Assembly: GCF_029227915.1 (NCBI RefSeq)
Contig: NC_079881.1
Location: forward strand, 27,691,501 to 27,755,500
Length of the DNA stretch: 64,000 nucleotides
Source: Hydractinia symbiolongicarpus
Taxonomy: Eukaryota; Cnidaria; Hydrozoa; Anthoathecata; Hydractiniidae
Direction of reading: 5' to 3'
This document shows, one piece after another, positions 10,902 to 22,732 of this stretch. Position 1 is the first letter of the stretch, and each line of letters begins with the position of its first letter. The translations under genes and the position numbers were made by a program. The notes under the pieces are model-generated. The model searched no databases. It was not told where the DNA came from and saw nothing but the letters and a program-made list of their open reading frames with translations.

Positions 10902-12730
10902 TGGGTACTTTCTTTATATACATTCAACTATACGTGCCAAGCCCGGGATTTACGGGAATGCTCGGGTTTTCGTTTGCCGGCGATTAAACTTCTTTTACTG
11001 AGCGTCTCATCAAAAATGAAAACATGTTTGAAAACTACAAGTCTCATGCGTTTTAGTGGTGAAAAAATAATTTAAAAAATCGTTCGGGAAATGACTTTAC
11101 TCCCTGTGTACTTTCTTTGTATACATTTGACTACACGGGCCAAGCCCGGGATTTACGGGAAATGGCGGGTTTTCGTTTGCCGGCGATTAAACTTCTTTTA
11201 ATCAGCGTCTCATCAAAAATGAAAACATTTTTGAAAACTACAAGTCTCATGGGTTTTAGTGGTTAAATAATAATTTAAAAAATCGTTCGGGAAATGAGTT
11301 TACTCCCTGGGTACTTCCTTTATATACATTCAACTATACGTGCCAAGCCCGGGATTTACGGGAAATCGCGGGTTTTCGTTTGCCGGCGATTAAACTTCTT
11401 TTGTTCAGCGTCTCATCAAAAATGAAAACAAGTTTGAAAACTACAAGTCTCATGCGTTTTAGTGGTGAAAATATAATTTAAAAAATCGTTCGGGAAATAA
11501 GTTTACTCCCTGGGTACTTTCTTTGTATACTTTTGACTATACGGGCCAAGCCCGGGATTTACGGGAAATCGCGGGTTTTCGTTTGCCGGCGATTAAACTT
11601 CTTTTATTCAGCCTCTCATCAAAAATGAAAACATTTTTGAAAACTACAAGTCTTATGCGTTTTAGTGGTGAAAAAATAATTTAAAAAATCGTTCTGGAAA
11701 TGAGTTTACTCACAGGGTACTTTCTTTTTATACATTGGACTATACGGGCCAAACCCGGGATTTGCGGAAAATCGCGGGTTTTTGTTTGCCGGCGATTAAA
11801 CCTCTTTCATTAAGCGTCTCATCAAAAATGAAAACATTTTTGAAAACTACAAGTCTCATGCATTTTAGTGGTGAAAAAATAATTTAAAAAATCGTTCAGG
11901 AAATGAGTTTACTCCCTGGGTACTTTCTTTGTATACATTCGACTATACGGGACAAGCCCGGGATTTACGGGAAATCGCAGGTTTTCGTTTGCCGGCGATT
12001 AAACCTCTTTCATTAAGCGTCTCATTAAAAATGAAAACATTTTTGAGAACTATAAGTCTCATTCGTTCTAGTGGTGCAGAAATAATTTGAAAAATCGTTC
12101 GGGAAATCAGTTTACTCCTTGGGTACTTTCTTTATATACATTCAACTATACGTGCCAAGCCCGGGATTTACGGGAAATCGCGGGTTTTCGTTTGCCGGCG
12201 ATTAAACTTCTTTTATTCAGCGTCTCATCAAAAATGAAAACAAGTTTGAAAACTACAAGTCTCATGCGTTTTAGTGGTGAAAATATAATTTAAAAAATCG
12301 TTCGGGAAATAAGTTTACTCCCTGGGTACTTTCTTTGTATACTTTTGACTATACGGGCCAAGCCCGGGATTAACGGGAAATCGCGGGTTTTCGTTTGCCG
12401 GCGATTAAACTTCTTTTATTCAGCCTCTCATCAAAAATGAAAACATTTTTGAAAACTACAAGTCTTATGCGTTTTAGTGGTGAAAAAATAATTTAAAAAA
12501 TCGTTCTGGAAATGAGTTTACTCACAGGGTACTTTCTTTGTATACATTGGACTATACGGGCCAAACCCGGGATTTGCGGAAAATCGCGGGTTTTCGTTTG
12601 CCGGCGATTAAACCTCTTTCATTAAGCGTCTCATCAAAAATGAAAACATTTTTGAAAACTACAAGTCTCATGCATTTTAGTGGTGAAAAAATAATTTAAA
12701 AAATCGTTCGGGAAATGAGTTTACTCCCTG

Positions 12731-12750
12731 GGTACTTTCTATACGGGCCG
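12731..12750 (+). other. 16-bp microdeletion junction in a monomer
   Basis: The usual TACTTTCTTTGTATACTTT followed by TGACTATACGGG is shortened to TACTTTCTATACGGG, removing 16 bp including the GTATAC palindrome. TAT is present at both deletion ends (in GTATAC and in CTATACGG), so slippage or end-joining at microhomology is plausible. The same junction recurs at 19,011-19,030 as part of the large duplication, so it arose once and was copied. Confidence 0.9.
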
Positions 12751-14950
12751 AGTCCGGGATTTACAAGAAATCGCGGGTTTTCGTTTGCCGACGATTAAAC
12801 CTCTTTCATTAAGCGTTTCATCAAAAATGAAAACACTTTTGAAAACTACAAGTCTCATGCGTTTTAGTGGTGAAAAAATAATTTAAAAAATCGTTCGGAA
12901 AATGAGTTTACTCCCTGGGTACTTTCTTTGTATACTTTTGACTATACGGGCCAAGCCCGGGATTTACGGGAAATGGCGGGTTTTCGTTTGCCGGCGATTA
13001 AACTTCTTTTAATCAGCGTCTCATCAAAAATGAAAACACTTTTGAAAACTACAAGTCTCATGGGCTTTAGTGGTTAAATAGTAATTTAAAAAATCGTTCG
13101 GGAAATGAGTTTACTCCCTGGGAACTTTTTTGTATACTTTTGACTTTAAAGGCTGAGTCCGGGATTTACGGGAAATCGCAGGTTTTCGTTTGCCGGCGAT
13201 TAAACCTCTTTCATTGAGCGTCTCATCAAAAATGAAAACATTTTTGAAAACTACAAGTCTCATGCATTTTAGTGGTGAAAAAATAATTTAAGAAATCGTT
13301 CGGGAAATGAGTTTACTCCCTGGGTACTTTCTTTGTATACTTTTGACTATACGGGCCGAGTCAGGGATTTACAAGAAATCGCGGGTTTTCGTTTGCCGGT
13401 GATTAAACTTCTTTTATTCAGCGTCCCATCAAAAATGAAAACATTTTTGAAAACTACAAATCTCATGCGTTTTAGTGGTGAAAAAATAATATCAAAAATC
13501 GTTCGGGAAATGAGTTTACTCCCTGGGTACTTTCTTTGAATACTTTTGACTATACGGGCCAAGCCCGGGATTTACCGGAAATCGCTGGTTTTCGTTTGCC
13601 GACGATTAAACCTCTTTCATTAAGCGTTTCATCAAAAATGAAAACACTTTTGAAAACTACAAGTCTCATGCGTTTTAGTAGTGAAAAAATAATTTAAAAA
13701 ATCGTTCGTAAAATGAGTTTACTCCCTGGGTACTTTCTTTATATACATTCAACTATACGTGCCAAGCCCGGGATTTACGGGAAATCGCGGGTTTTCGTTT
13801 GCCGGCGATAAAACTTCTTTTATTCAGCGTCTCATCAAAAATGAAAACAAGTTTGAAAACTACAAGTCTCATGCGTTTTAGTGGTGAAAATATAATTTAA
13901 AAAATCGTTCGGGAAATAAGTTTACTCCCTGGGTACTTTATTTGTATACTTTTGACTATACGGGCCAAGCCCGGGATTTACGGGAAATCGCGGGTTTTCG
14001 TTTGCCGGCGATTAAACTTCTTTTATTCAGCCTCTCATCAAAAATGAAAACATTTTTGAAAACTACAAGTCTTATGCGTTTTAGTGGTGAAAAAATAATT
14101 TAAAAAATCGTTCTGGAAATGAGTTTACTCACAGGGTACTTTCTTTGTATACATTTGACTATACGGGCCAAGCCCGGGATTTGCGGAAAATCGCGGGTTT
14201 TCGTTTGCCGGCGATTAAACCTCTTTCATTAAGCGTCTTATCAAAAATGAAAATATTTTTGAAAACTACAAGTCTCATGCGTTTTAGTGGTGAAAACATA
14301 ATTTAAAAAATCGTTCGGGAAATGAGTTTACTCCCTGGGTACTTTCTTTGTATACTTTTGACTATACGGGCCGAGTCCGGGATTTACAAGAAATCGCGGG
14401 TTTTCGTTTGCCGGCGATTAAACTTCTTTTATTCAGCGTCCCATCAAAAATGAAAACATTTTTGAAAACTACAAGTCTCATGCGTTTTAGTGGTAAAAAA
14501 ATAATATCAGAAATCGTTCGGGAAATGAGTTTACTCCCTGGGTACTTTCTTTGTATACTTTTGACTATACGGGCCAAGCCCGGGATTTACGGGAAATCGC
14601 TGGTTTTCGTTTGCCGACGATTAAACCTCTTTCATTAAGCGTTTCATCAAAAATGAAAACACTTTTAAAAACTACAAGTCTCATGCGTTTTAGTGGGGAA
14701 AAAATAATTTAAAAAATCGTTCGGAAAATGAGTTTACTCCCTGGGTACTTTCTTTGTATACTTTTGACTATACGGGCCAAGCCCGGGATTTACGGGAAAT
14801 GGCGGGTTTTCGTTTGCCGGCGATTAAACTTCTTTTAATCAGCGTCTCATCAAAAATGAAAACATTTTTGAAAACTACAAGTCTCATGGGCTTTAGTGGT
14901 TAAATAGTAATTTAAAAAATCGTTCGGGAAATGAGTTTACTCCCTGGGTA

Positions 14951-16578
14951 CTTTTTTGTATACTTTTGACTTTAAAGGCTGAGTCCGGGATTTACGGGAA
15001 ATCGCAGGTTTTCGTTTGCCGGCGATTAAACCTCTTTCATTGAGCGTCTCATCAAAAATGAAAACATTTTTGAAAACTACAAGTCTCATGCATTTTAGTG
15101 GTGGTGAAAAAATAATTTAAAAAATCGTTCGGGAAATGAGTTTACTCCCTGGGTACTTTCTTTGTATACTTTTGACTATACGGGCCGAGTCCGGGATTTA
15201 CAAGAAATCGCGGGTTTTCGTTTGCCGGCGATTAAACTTCTTTTATTCAGCGTCCCATCAAAAATGAAAACATTTTTGAAAACTACAAATCTCATGCGTT
15301 TTAGTGGTGAAAAAATAATATCAAAAATCGTTCGGGAAATGAGTTTACTCCCTGGGTACTTTCTTTGTATACTTTTGACTATACGGGCCAAGCCCAGAAT
15401 ATACCGGAAATCGCTGGTTTTCGTTTGCCGACGATTAAACCTCTTTCATTAAGCGTTTCATCAAAAATGAAAACACTTTTGAAAACTACAAGTCTCATGC
15501 GTTTTAGTAGTGAAAAAATAATTTAAAAAATCGTTCGTAAAATGAGTTTACTCCCTGGGTACTTTCTTTATATACATTCAACTATACGTGCCAAGCCCGG
15601 GATTTACGGGAAATCGCGGGTTTTCGTTTGCCGGCGATTAAACTTCTTTTATTCAGCGTCTCATCAAAAATGAAAACAAGTTTGAAAACTACAAGTCTCA
15701 TGCGTTTTAGTGGTGAAAATATAATTTAAAAAATCGTTCGGGAAATAAGTTTACTCCCTGGGTACTTTTTTGTATACTTTTGACTTTAAAGGCTGAGTCC
15801 GGGATTTACGGGAAATCGCAGGTTTTCGTTTGCCGGCGATTAAACCTCTTTCATTGAGCGTCTCATCAAAAATGAAAACATTTTTGAAAACTACAAGTCT
15901 CATGCATTTTAGTGGTGGTGAAAAAATAATTTAAAAAATCGTTCGGGAAATGAGTTTACTCCCTGGGTACTTTCTTTGTATACTTTTGACTATACGGGCC
16001 GAGTCCGGGATTTACAAGAAATCGCGGGTTTTCGTTTGCCGGCGATTAAACTTCTTTTATTCAGCGTCCCATCAAAAATGAAAACATTTTTGAAAACTAC
16101 AAATCTCATGCGTTTTAGTGGTGAAAAAATAATATCAAAAATCGTTCGGGAAATGAGTTTACTCCCTGGGTACTTTCTTTGTATACTTTTGACTATACGG
16201 GCCAAGCCCGGGATATACCGGAAATCGCTGGTTTTCGTTTGCCGACGATTAAACCTCTTTCATTAAGCGTTTCATCAAAAATGAAAACACTTTTGAAAAC
16301 TACAAGTCTCATGCGTTTTAGTAGTGAAAAAATAATTTAAAAAATCGTTCGTAAAATGAGTTTACTCCCTGGGTACTTTCTTTATATACATTCAACTATA
16401 CGTGCCAAGCCCGGGATTTACGGGAAATCGCGGGTTTTCGTTTGCCGGCGATTAAACTTCTTTTATTCAGCGTCTCATCAAAAATGAAAACAAGTTTGAA
16501 AACTACAAGTCTCATGCGTTTTAGTGGTGAAAATATAATTTAAAAAATCGTTCGGGAAATAAGTTTACTCCCTGGGTA
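14951..16578 (+). repeat. 4-mer HOR, 814 bp x 2
   Basis: Two 814-bp units start at 14,951 and 15,765, each beginning inside a 202-bp monomer (CTTTTTTGTATACTTTTGAC). Unit order is: 202-bp TTTAAAGG monomer, AATATCAAAA monomer, GCCGACG/TAGTGAAAA monomer, CAAGTTTG monomer. The length is 4 x 203 minus 1 plus 3, since each copy holds an extra GGT (AGTGGTGGTG at 15,098 and 15,911). The rare ATATACCGG also occurs in both. The repeat stops exactly at 16,579, where CTTTATTTG replaces CTTTTTTG. Confidence 0.9.
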
Positions 16579-19010
16579 CTTTATTTGTATACTTTTGACT
16601 ATACGGGCCAAGCCCGGGATTTACGAGAAATCGCGGGTTTTCGTTTGCCGGCGATTAAACTTCTTTTATTCAGCCTCTCATCAAAAATGAAAACATTTTT
16701 GAAAACTACAAGTCTTATGCGTTTTAGTGGTGAAAAAATTATTTAAAAAATCGTTCTGGAAATGAGTTTACTCACAGGGTACTTTCTTTGTATACATTGG
16801 ACTATACGGGCCAAGCCCGGGATTTGCGGAAAATCGCGGGTTTTCGTTTGCCGGCGATTAAACCTCTTTCATTAAGCGTCTTATCAAAAATGAAAACATT
16901 TTTGAAAACTACAAGTCTCATGCGTTTTAGTGGTGAAAACATAATTTAAAAAATCGTTCGGGAAATGAGTTTACTCCCTGGGTACTTTCTTTGTATACTT
17001 TTGACTATACGGGCCGAGTCCAGGATTTACAAGAAATAGCGGGTTTTCGTTTGCCGGCGATTAAACTTCTTTTATTCAGCGTCCCATCAAAAATGAAAAC
17101 ATTTTTGAAAACTACAAGTCTCATGCGTTTTAGTGGTGAAAAAATAATATCAAAAATCGTTCGGGAAATGAGTTTACTCCCTGGGTACTTTCTTTGTATA
17201 CTTTTGACTATACGGGCCAAGCCCGGGATTTACGGGAAATCGCTGGTTTTCGTTTGCCGACGATGAAACCTCTTTCATTAAGCGTTTCATCAAAAATGAA
17301 AACACTTTTGAAAACTACAAGTCTCATGCGTTTTAGTGGTGAAAAAATAATTTAAAAAATCGTTCGGAAAATGAGTTTAATCCCTGGGTACTTTCTTTAT
17401 ATACTTTCAACTATACGTGCCAAGCCCGGGATTTACGGGAATGCTCGGGTTTTCGTTTGCCGGCGATTAAACTTCTTTTACTGAGCGTCTCATCAAAAAT
17501 GAAAACATGTTTGAAAACTACAAGTCTCATGCGTTTTAGTGGTGAAAAAATAATTTAAAAAATCGTTCGGGAAATGACTTTACTCCCTGTGTACTTTCTT
17601 TGTATACATTTGACTACACGGGCCAAGCCCGGGATTTACGGGAAGTGGCGGGTTTTCGTTTGCCGGCGATTAAACTTCTTTTAATCAGCGTCTCATCAAA
17701 AATGAAAACATTTTTGAAAACTACAAGTCTCATGGGTTTTAGTGGTTAAATAATAATTTAAAAAATCGTTCGGGAAATGAGTTTACTCCCTGGGTACTTT
17801 CTTTATATACATTCAACTATAAGTGCCAAGCCCGGGATTTACGGGAAATCGCGGGTTTTCGTTTGCCGGCGATTAAACTTCTTTTGTTCAGCGTCTCATC
17901 AAAAATGAAAACAAGTTTGAAAACTACAAGTCTCATGCGTTTTAGTGGTGAAAATATAATTTAAAAAATCGTTCGGGAAATAAGTTTACTCCCTGGGTAC
18001 TTTCTTTGTATACTTTTGACTATACGGGCCAAGCCCGGAATTTACGGGAAATCGCGGGTTTTCGTTTGCCGGCGATTAAACTTCTTTTATTCAGCCTCTC
18101 ATCAAAAATGAAAACATTTTTGAAAACTACAAGTCTTATGCGTTTTAGTGGTGAAAAAATAATTTAAAAAATCGTTCTGGAAATGAGTTTACTCACAGGG
18201 TACTTTCTTTGTATACATTGGACTATACGGGCCAAACCCGGGATTTGCGGAAAATCGCGTGTTTTTGTTTGCCGGCGATTAAACCTCTTTCATTAAGCGT
18301 CTCATAAAAAATGAAAACATTTTTGAAAACTACAAGTCTGATGCATTTTAGTGGTGAAAAAATAATTTAAAAAATCGTTCAGGAAATGAGTTTACTCCCT
18401 GTGTACTTTCTTTGTATACATTCGACTATACGGGACAAGCCCGGGATTTACGGGAAATCGCAGGTTTTCGTTTGCCGGCGATTAAACCTCTTTCATTAGG
18501 CGTCTCATTAAAAATGAAAACATTTTTGAGAACTACAATTCTCATTCGTTCTAGTGGTGCAGAAATAATTTGAAAAATCGTTCGGGAAATCAGTTTACTC
18601 CTTGGGTACTTTCTTTACATACATTCAACTATACGTGCCAAGCCCGGGATTTACGGGAAATCGCGGGTTTTCGTTTGCCGGCGATTAAACTTCTTTTATT
18701 CAGCGTCTCATCAAAAATGAAAACAAGTTTGAAAACTACAAGTCTTATGCGTTTTAGTGGTGAAAAAATAATTTAAAAAATCGTTCTGGAAATGAGTTTA
18801 CTCACAGGGTACTTTCTTTGTATACATTGGACTATACGGGCCAAACCCGGGATTTGCGGAAAATCGCGGGTTTTCGTTTGCCGGCGATTAAACCTCTTTC
18901 ATTAAGCGTCTCATCAAAAATGAAAACATTTTTGAAAACTACAAGTCTCATGCGTTTTAGTGGTGAAAAAATAATTTAAAAAATCGTTCGGGAAATGAGT
19001 TTACTCCCTG

Positions 19011-19030
19011 GGTACTTTCTATACGGGCCG
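19011..19030 (+). other. Second copy of the 16-bp microdeletion
   Basis: TACTTTCTATACGGG at this place is the same shortened junction as at 12,731-12,750, offset 6,280 bp. The downstream monomer is also shared. It begins like the AATATCAAAA class (GGGATTTACAAGAAATCG) but continues as the GCCGACGATTAAACC class. The marker confirms that the two segments are copies and not independent arrays. Confidence 0.9.
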
Positions 19031-21108
19031 AGTCCGGGATTTACAAGAAATCGCGGGTTTTCGTTTGCCGACGATTAAACCTCTTTCATTAAGCGTTTCA
19101 TCAAAAATGAAAACACTTTTGAAAACTACAAGTCTCATGCGTTTTAGTGGTGAAAAAATAATTTAAAAAATTCTTCGGAAAATGAGTTTACTCCCTGGGT
19201 ACTTTCTTTGTATACTTTTGACTATACGGGCCAAGCCCGGGATTTACGGGAAATGGCGGGTTTTCGTTTGCCGGCGATTAAACTTCTTTTAATCAGCGTC
19301 TCATCAAAAATGAAAACATTTTTGAAAACTACAAGTCTCATGGGCTTTAGTGGTTAAATAGTAATTTAAAAAATCGTTCGGGAAATGAGTTTACTCCCTG
19401 GGTACTTTTTTGTATACTTTTGACTTTAAAGGCTGAGTCCGGGATTTACGGGAAATCGCAGGTTTTCGTTTGCCGGCGATTAAACCTCTTTCATTGAGCG
19501 TCTCATCAAAAATGAAAACATTTTTGAAAACTACAAGTCTCATGCATTTTAGTGGTGAAAAAATAATTTAAAAAATCGTTCGGGAAATGAGTTTACTCCC
19601 TGGGTACTTTCTTTGTATACTTTTGACTATACGGGCCGAGTCAGGGATTTACAAGAAATCGCGGGTTTTCGTTTGCCGGCGATTAAACTTCTTTTATTCA
19701 GCGTCCCATCAAAAATGAAAACATTTTTGAAAACTACAAATCTCATGCGTTTTAGTGGTGAAAAAATAATATCAAAAATCGTTCGGGAAATGAGTTTACT
19801 CCCTGGGTACTTTCTTTGTATACTTTTGACTATACGGGCCAAGCCCGGGATTTAGCGGAAATCGCTGGTTTTCGTTTGCCGACGATTAAACCTCTTTCAT
19901 TAAGCGTTTCATCAAAAATGAAAACACTTTTGAAAACTACAAGTCTCATGCGTTTTAGTAGTGAAAAAATAATTTAAAAAATCGTTCGTAAAATGAGTTT
20001 ACTCCCTGGGTACTTTCTTTATATACATTCAACTATACGTGCCAAGCCTGGGATTTACGGGAAATCGCGGGTTTTCGTTTGCCGGCGATTAAACTTCTTT
20101 TATTCAGCGTCTCATCAAAAATGAAAACAAGTTTGAAAACTACAAGTCTCATGCGTTTTAGTGGTGAAAATATAATTTAAAAAATCGTTCGGGAAATAAG
20201 TTTACTCCCTGGGTACTTTATTTGTATACTTTTGACTATACGGGCCAAGCCCGGGATTTACGGGAAATCGCGGGTTTTCGTTTGCCGGCGATTAAACTTC
20301 TTTTATTCAGCCTCTCATCAAAAATGAAAACATTTTTGAAAACTACAAGTCTTATGCGTTTTAGTGGTGAAAAAATAATTTAAAAAATTGTTCTGGAAAT
20401 GAGTTTACTCACAGGGTACTTTCTTTGTATACATTTGACTATACGGGCCAAGCCCGGGATTTGCGGAAAATCGCGGGTTTTCGTTTGCCGGCGATTAAAC
20501 CTCTTTCATTAAGCGTCTTATCAAAAATGAAAACATTTTTGAAAACTACAAGTCTCATGCGTTTTAGTGGTGAAAACATAATTTAAAAAATCGTTCGGGA
20601 AATGAGTTTACTCTCTGGGTACTTTCTTTGTATACTTTTGACTATACGGGCCAAGCCCGGGATTTACGGGAAATCGCTGGTTTTCGTTTGCCGACGATTA
20701 AACCTCTTTCATTAAGCGTTTCATCAAAAATGAAAACACTTTTGAAAAATACAAGTCTCATGCGTTTTAGTGGGGAAAAAATAATTTAAAAAATCGTTCG
20801 GAAAATGAGTTTACTCCCTGGGTACTTTCTTTGTATACTTTTGACTATACGGGCCAAGCCCGGGATTTACGGGAAATGGCGGGTTTTCGTTTGCCGGCGA
20901 TTAAACTTCTTTTAATCAGCGTCTCATCAAAAATGAAAACATTTTTGAAAACTACAAGTCTCATGGGCTTTAGTGGTTAAATAGTAATTTAAAAAATCGT
21001 TCGGGAAATGAGTTTACTCCCTGGGTACTTTTTTGTATACTTTTGACTTTAAAGGCTGAGTCCGGGATTTACGGGAAATCGCAGGTTTTCGTTTGCCGGC
21101 GATTAAAC

Positions 21109-22732
21109 CTCTTTCATTGAGCGTCTCATCAAAAATGAAAACATTTTTGAAAACTACAAGTCTCATGCATTTTAGAGGTGAAAAAATAATTTAAAAAATC
21201 GTTCGGGAAATGAGTTTACTCCCTGGGTACTTTCTTTGTATACTTTTGACTATACGGGCCGAGTCCGGGATTTACAAGAAATCGCGGGTTTTCGTTTGCC
21301 GGCGATTAAACTTCTTTTATTCAGCGTCCCATCAAAAATGAAAACATTTTTGAAAACTACAAATCTCATGCGTTTTAGTGGTGAAAAAATAATATCAAAA
21401 ATCGTTCGGGAAATGAGTTTACTCCCTGGGTACTTTCTTTGTATACTTTTGACTATACGGGCCAAGCCCGGGATTTACCGGAAATCGCTGGTTTTCGTTT
21501 GCCGACGATTAAACCTCTTTCATTAAGCGTTTCATCAAAAATGAAAACACTTTTGAAAACTACAAGTCTCATGCGTTTTAGTAGTGAAAAAATAATTTAA
21601 AAAATCGTTCGTAAAATGAGTTTACTCCCTGGGTACTTTCTTTATATACATTCAACTATACGTGCCAAGCCCGGGATTTACGGGAAATCGCGGGTTTTCG
21701 TTTGCCGGCGATTAAACTTCTTTTATTCAGCGTCTCATCAAAAATGAAAACAAGTTTGAAAACTACAAGTCTCATGCGTTTTAGTGGTGAAAATATAATT
21801 TAAAAAATCGTTCGGGAAATAAGTTTACTCCCTGGGTACTTTATTTGTATACTTTTGACTATACGGGCCAAGCCCGGGATTTACGGGAAATCGCGGGTTT
21901 TCGTTTGCCGGCGATTAAACCTCTTTCATTGAGCGTCTCATCAAAAATGAAAACATTTTTGAAAACTACAAGTCTCATGCATTTTAGAGGTGAAAAAATA
22001 ATTTAAAAAATCGTTCGGGAAATGAGTTTACTCCCTGGGTACTTTCTTTGTATACTTTTGACTATACGGGCCGAGTCCGGGATTTACAAGAAATCGCGGG
22101 TTTTCGTTTGCCGGCGATTAAACTTCTTTTATTCAGCGTCCCATCAAAAATGAAAACATTTTTGAAAACTACAAATCTCATGCGTTTTAGTGGTGAAAAA
22201 ATAATATCAAAAATCGTTCGGGAAATGAGTTTACTCCCTGGGTACTTTCTTTGTATACTTTTGACTATACGGGCCAAGCCCGGGATTTACCGGAAATCGC
22301 TGGTTTTCGTTTGCCGACGATTAAACCTCTTTCATTAAGCGTTTCATCAAAAATGAAAACACTTTTGAAAACTACAAGTCTCATGCGTTTTAGTAGTGAA
22401 AAAATAATTTAAAAAATCGTTCGTAAAATGAGTTTACTCCCTGGGTACTTTCTTTATATACATTCAACTATACGTGCCAAGCCCGGGATTTACGGGAAAT
22501 CGCGGGTTTTCGTTTGCCGGCGATTAAACTTCTTTTATTCAGCGTCTCATCAAAAATGAAAACAAGTTTGAAAACTACAAGTCTCATGCGTTTTAGTGGT
22601 GAAAATATAATTTAAAAAATCGTTCGGGAAATAAGTTTACTCCCTGGGTACTTTATTTGTATACTTTTGACTATACGGGCCAAGCCCGGGATTTACGGGA
22701 AATCGCGGGTTTTCGTTTGCCGGCGATTAAAC
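21109..22732 (+). repeat. 4-mer HOR, 812 bp x 2
   Basis: Two 812-bp units (21,109 and 21,921) share the unusual TTTTAGAGGTG (21,170 and 21,982) and the same class order as the 814-bp 4-mer at 15-16.5 kb. The second unit is entered through a hybrid monomer at about 21,840-21,935. It begins as the monomer that follows CTTTATTTG and then switches to CTCTTTCATTGAGCG. The junction differs from that at 15.76 kb, so the 4-mer was duplicated again, separately, inside segmental copy 2. Confidence 0.85.

Larger units (their letters stand above)
10902..17384 (+). repeat. ~6.48-kb tandem segmental duplication, copy 1
   Basis: From about 10,902 this segment matches the sequence starting at about 17,385 with an offset of 6,483 bp. 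Shared rare states include GAATGCTCGGG (10,957/17,440), CTTTTGTTCAGCG (11,398/17,881), GGGTTTTTGTTTGCC (about 11,779/18,262) and CGTTCAGGAAATG (11,893/18,376). Further right the offset falls to 6,280 (16-bp deletion at 12,741/19,021 and landmark 13,333/19,613) and then about 6,074 (15,162/21,236), because copy 2 lacks whole monomers. The unit is 32 monomers, less small deletions. Edges are accurate to about 20 bp. Confidence 0.85.

Noticed and set aside
21236-21526. 80-102-codon frames of the AATATCAAAA class on the plus strand, with 71-codon frames opposite
   Set aside because: They open because TTTAA is changed to TATCA, which removes a stop and lets the frame run into the next monomer. Starts are TTG on both strands. 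Since 203 is not a multiple of 3, the second monomer is read in another frame, so the two halves are unrelated peptides of the same DNA.
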